Shown one piece after another: positions 60,545 through 64,000 of a DNA stretch of 64,000 bases; positions within the stretch are counted from its first letter, which is position 1; every line of letters begins with the position of its first letter. Source of the DNA: Sambucus nigra (taxonomy: Eukaryota > Streptophyta > Magnoliopsida > Dipsacales > Adoxaceae); assembly GCA_949130495.1 (NCBI GenBank), contig OX422207.1, forward strand, positions 787,018,384 through 787,082,383. The letters run 5' to 3'. Made by a program: the position numbers and the translations under genes. Under the pieces are notes generated by a model. It made no database searches. It was given only the letters and a program-made list of their open reading frames with translations, and was not told where the DNA came from.

Positions 60545-61329
60545 GTACCATCGATCTCATGGTGGAATGCCGTACTTATGATCAATTCCATGCCCAACTC
60601 CTATTGAAACTTCTTCCAGAATCTGGAAACGAATTGGACATCCCTATTTGATACTATTGATAGCGGAACACCATGCAACCTGACTACCTCTTGAACATAT
60701 AGTCTTGCCAACTTAGTCACGCTGTGTGTGATCTTGTTTGGAAAAAATTGGGAAGAGTTAGTGATTCAATCTACTGTAACCCATACTACATTATGACCAC
60801 ACTTCGATCGTGGTAAAGCTGTAATGAAATCCATCGTTATGTGTTCCCACTTCCAATCGATCAGGGTAATGGTTGCAGTAGTCATGCATGTTTCTTATGA
60901 TCAGCCTTTAATTGTTGGCATGTGTAGCACTTGTCCATATACATTGCCGTATCTCTATTCATGATGGACTATAAGAAACCCGTGCATAGGTCCTTCAAAA
61001 TCTTGGTGGTGCCAGGGTGTATACTAAAACGTGAGCGATGGGCTTCTGTTATCACCTCGTCCTGTAGCTCCTTAATAATCAGGACAGTCAACCTCCCTTT
61101 GTGTCGCACCCCACCATATTTGTTAATGATGAGGGTGTCGAACAATTCCCCCTTTCCAAATGCGGTCACGATACTGGGAGAACTCAGTATCACATGACTG
61201 TGCCTCTAGTACTCTCTATTGGATGGGGGCTGAGCCAGCACACCCCCAAATATATTCTCTATCCTAGCTCCGTTGCATGTGCAGGACGAACCTATGCAGT
61301 TCCCCGAACATTTTTAATCGATGGTATTT
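60545..61329 (-). pseudogene. Integrase fragment of chromovirus-type element L
   Basis: On the minus strand: the zinc-binding segment GRLTVLIIKELQDEVITEAH with SRFSIHPGTTKILKDL (61115-60985) and KCYTCQQLKAD (about 60935-60905); then the core WKWEHITMDFITALPRSKCG (first Asp near 60840), LHGVPLSIVSNRDVQFVSRF (second Asp near 60675) and STAFHHEIDGT. Similarity ends at about 60545, before the C-terminal chromodomain region. The usual FHPQTDGQSE is altered and cut, so the catalytic Glu is lost. Stops and frame changes are present throughout. Confidence 0.85.
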
Positions 61330-61862
61330 CATTGCTACGAGCATGAGGTCGGATTTATGACTAAGAGCATCAACCACCATATTGGCCTTCCCTGGGTGTT
61401 ACTCCAGTGAGAAGTCGTAATCTTCCATTAACTCCATCCACCTTCTTTGTCGGAGGTATAAATCCCACTAAGTAAATATATACTGAAGTCTCTTGTGATT
61501 GAAAAATACCTCAAATCGTTCCCCTATAAGTAGTACCTCTAACTCTTTAGTGCAAACACCATGGCGGCTAACTCCAGGTCAAGGGTAGGGTAGTTCTTCT
61601 CATGCCCCTTTAACTGGAGATATGCATAGGCTACTAACCGATCGTCTTACATCAATACCGCCCCAAGTCCCAAACCTGAAGCATCATAGTACACTTTGTA
61701 GCCCTTTCCCTATTCTGGAAGGATAACAACGAGCACAAAGGTCAGTCTGGCCTTCAGTTCCTGAAACGCTAACTCGCAATCTTCAGACCATTCTAAATGC
61801 ACGTCCTTTTGAGTAAGCATTGTGAAGTCCTGTACAAATCTATGGTAGTACTTAGACAAACC
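61330..61862 (-). pseudogene. RNase H region, element L
   Basis: The minus strand reads, with stops, FVQDFTMLTQKDVHLEWSED, CELAFQELKARLT, YYDASGLGLGAVLM (catalytic Asp near 61690), LVAYAYLQLKGHEKNYPTLD, LELAAMVFALKELE, FFNHKRLQYIFT and RRWMELMEDYDFSLE, ending HPGKANMVVDALSHK near 61370. This is the standard Ty3/gypsy RNase H series. Confidence 0.85.
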
Positions 61863-62567
61863 CTAGAAGCTACGCCCCTTAGCAACTGTCCTCGGTAGAC
61901 TCCATCCCAACACCGCTTCTACCTTTGAGGGATTGACAAAAATACCCTCACAAGAAACCATATGGCTAAGGAATTTGACGTCTTCCATCCAGAATTCGCA
62001 TTTACTAAAGTTGGCATACAATTGATTCTCCCTGAGCACTTGCAAAGCCTCTCAGAGGTGCCCCTCATGATCTATATCAGACGCAGTATATACCATGATC
62101 TCATCCATAAAAACTACAACAAATCGATCTAAATAGGGGCTGTAGACACGATTCATCAAGTCAATAAATGTCATTGGGGCATTCGTCAACCCGAATTCCA
62201 TCATCATAAACTCATAGTGTCCATATCGCATTCGGAATGCTGTCTTAGGAATATCTTCCTCTCTGACACATAACTGGTGGTACTCAGAGAGGAGATCAAT
62301 CTTTGAGAATCTGTCTGCCCTACGCAACTGATTGAATAAGCCATCGATACGGGGCATAGGGTGCTTATTCTCCATGGTCACCCTATTTAGTTGTCAATAG
62401 TCGATGCAAAGTCGCAGAGAGTTATCCTTTTTCTTTATAAATAGGACAGGGGCTCCCTATGGAGAAACACTGGGACCTATGAATCCTTTACGAGTTAGTT
62501 CCTCCAACTGGGCCCATAATTCCTGTAATTTTTCTAGGACCAATCTATAATTCATCCAACGGGTACT
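61863..62567 (-). pseudogene. Reverse transcriptase, element L
   Basis: 62567 down to 62382 encodes the fingers (LEKLQELWAQLEELTRKGFI, SVSP-stop-GAPVLFIKKKDNSLRL, CIDY). 62381-62052 is open: [58 protein letters not shown], and the catalytic [11 protein letters not shown] where intact relatives have FIDDI. The second catalytic Asp is Glu. 62045-61863 continues FSKCEFWMEDVKFLSHMVSC, EGIFVNPSKVEAVLGW. The wording of the motifs fits Tekay/Del-type chromoviruses. The 5' half (gag, protease) is missing. Confidence 0.9.
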
Positions 62568-62639
62568 TGTTTCTTATCTTAAAGGGGAAAAACCTTTTTA
62601 TTTCACTGTAATTCGTAACAACTTACAATTAGAGAGAAA

Positions 62640-63428
62640 TACAACTTGACACATGAATACTCGCAGGTGTCGGTTCGTTGTCCTCGGCATTGTCGGCAGG
62701 ATATCCCGTAAGAGCTCTAAGTCAGTAGTGTAAAATAGTCTTCTTCTCCATAAAGTTACTCAAGATGAGTATAACGATCCATTGAAGGTTTAAAGGATTC
62801 ACACAAGTGTTTGGGAATGATTTGTGAATCAAAAGGGTTGAAAAACCATGAAAAATGAACTTTGGAAATCGCAGAAGAACTACGGAAACATGAATGCCAA
62901 AGACTTGAAAATCGTGTTGAATGGGCAGTGTTATTTATAACAAATTTAAGTCGGCGCGTCACTCGAATGACATAAGGTTGTGGATCGAACGAAACACGTG
63001 TCGCTCGAACGACTTCGCGCGACATCCTTATATCGCTCAAATGACATGCTGATGTCGTTTGAACGAAGTCAATGGCATAAAAAATCTCACCTCAACACTT
63101 AGAAAATATGTTGTTTCCAAGTAAAAACGTTTCAGACTTTGAAAATTAGTTTTTCAAAAATTCCCAAATATTTATGAAAATAATAAACATTCCAAATAGA
63201 CCATTGAGCCATTAACGCGAGTGGAGTAGTGGGAAGGATTGAAGAGCACGTTGCCTGTAGACATGATGCACGTGTAAATATGGTGATGCATGAATTCAGA
63301 TCAATGCCGTCCTAGATGATCGTGTTGACGTGCCGAATGTAGCGGTATCAGACATAATAGATGTGATCTAGGATAAACATGGAATTCCTAGATTCTACCC
63401 CAGACATTTATAAAATCTTGTCCTTACA
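62640..63428 (-). mobile_element. 3' LTR of a minus-strand copia-like element M
   Basis: The upper boundary is secure: on the minus strand a polypurine tract is followed by TGTAAGGACAAGATTTTATA at 63428 downwards. The lower boundary is uncertain; 62640 is a guess between LTR-like sequence and the RT fragment. 62945-63065 carries CGTTCGAACGAC/TCGTTCGAGCGACA words, about 20-130 bases upstream (element sense) of TTATAAATAACAC near 62930-62941. The 94-residue frame 62756-63040 is a shadow. Confidence 0.65.
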
Positions 63429-63446
63429 AATCTCCCCCTATGTCTA
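63429..63446 (-). other. Polypurine tract of element M
   Basis: The minus strand reads AGACATAGGGGGAGATT immediately before the LTR start, the second-strand primer typical of copia elements. Confidence 0.8.
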
Positions 63447-64000
63447 TGCCGGTACATACATAAAAAATCCTAATTATGTTATCCAAATATAAACAAAATG
63501 ACATATAATTTAATATCCCCATTAAACCCAAACACTAGAAATACTAAATGGCATGTCTTCAACCAAACTTCAACATCTTCAACTCTTCAAACTTTCTTTG
63601 TCATCATTAGGGTGTGAAAAAATGATCCTCAATTTTGGTACGTACACAGATGAGATAAGAAACTGATACCCGTGACGCGCATCAGTTTGATACATAATGA
63701 TAAGCAAAAATAAAAAACCAATTATGCTCAAGCAAATCATTATGAAAAAAAAAATACTCCCCCATAATTCGTTCCCCCCTTTTTATGATGTCCCCAAATA
63801 GACAAAATAAGAACATAAATAATGCAAATGGAGAATGTCACAAGGTAATAAATTTCTCTTTTTGAATTTTTCAAAATTTTTCTCACATAATGTACAACAA
63901 AGAATAACACCATGAAAGAACATAAGAACAACCATGTCTGTAATAGTGGAAATGTAGGGGTGTGATCAAATTCAATAGGAAAATCAATACATACAACCAT
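63447..64000 (-). CDS. Interior of element M with an edge-truncated hydrophobic ORF
   Basis: A minus-strand frame runs from the window edge (64000) to 63740, 86 residues. It has two strongly hydrophobic segments (WLFLCSFMVLFFVVHYV and REIYYLVTFSICIIYVLILS) that look like membrane spans, and an end translating G-rich tracts (HHKKGGTNYGG). I recognise no family. It could be the end of an element-specific accessory ORF between pol and the LTR, part of a host gene, or chance. 63447-63739 is AT-rich with two further purine tracts on the minus strand. Confidence 0.3.

Overview
The window reads as nuclear DNA from a flowering plant, most likely a eudicot. It is AT-rich, has no confident intact host gene, and is packed with plant transposable elements: Ty3/gypsy of the chromovirus and Tat/Ogre types, Ty1/copia, CACTA, MULE and a hairpin element. 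Nearly every open frame belongs to a retroelement or DNA transposon and is broken by stops, frameshifts or truncation. Dense nesting of this kind is typical of pericentromeric or other heterochromatic plant DNA. The species cannot be named from the sequence.

Layout, left half. 1-9.26 kb holds DNA-transposon debris: a CACTA TNP2 N-terminus (minus), a 349-bp long-hairpin element with TAA flanks, inverted and tandem repeats, a broken plant-mobile-domain (PMD) gene (plus), and a MULE transposase tail fused to an OTU-like domain (minus). 9.26-12.87 kb is the 5' part of a Tat-type gypsy element (548-bp LTR, PBS, gag, protease, RT). It stops at a second 548-bp LTR in the opposite orientation (12868-13415). 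14.1-17.0 kb is a chromovirus-like gag-protease remnant without the rest of pol. Its zinc knuckle is split by a 1410-bp solo LTR with perfect 5-bp target duplications. 17-23.2 kb is AT-rich and repeat-bearing, with one unrecognised ORF.

Layout, middle. 23.2-30.3 kb is a stack of LTR pieces with tRNA-type primer sites. 30319-45003 is the clearest structure. Element D is minus-strand, with about 1.5-kb LTRs, an Asp-tRNA-like PBS and TSD ACTAC. Its 5' LTR is split by element E, an 8.2-kb plus-strand element with 3.4-kb LTRs and only 1.37 kb of non-coding interior. Both look non-autonomous.

Layout, right half. 45.4-52.8 kb is a decayed copia element (gag with two zinc knuckles, protease, integrase, RT, RNase H). 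52790-59553 is a Tat/Ogre-lineage gypsy element with a dual RNase H and an apparently duplicated integrase zinc-binding module, cut off inside the integrase core. An LTR-like block (59.55-60.54 kb) separates it from a minus-strand chromovirus integrase-RNase H-RT fragment (60.55-62.57 kb). The window ends in a minus-strand copia-like LTR, its polypurine tract, and an ORF running off the edge.

No tRNA, rRNA, CRISPR array or bacterial-type operon was seen. The most unusual recurring signal is that several unrelated LTR families carry short self-complementary arrays (CGATCGATCG or CGTTCGAACG type), in four of them lying 60-170 bp upstream of a TATA-like box.
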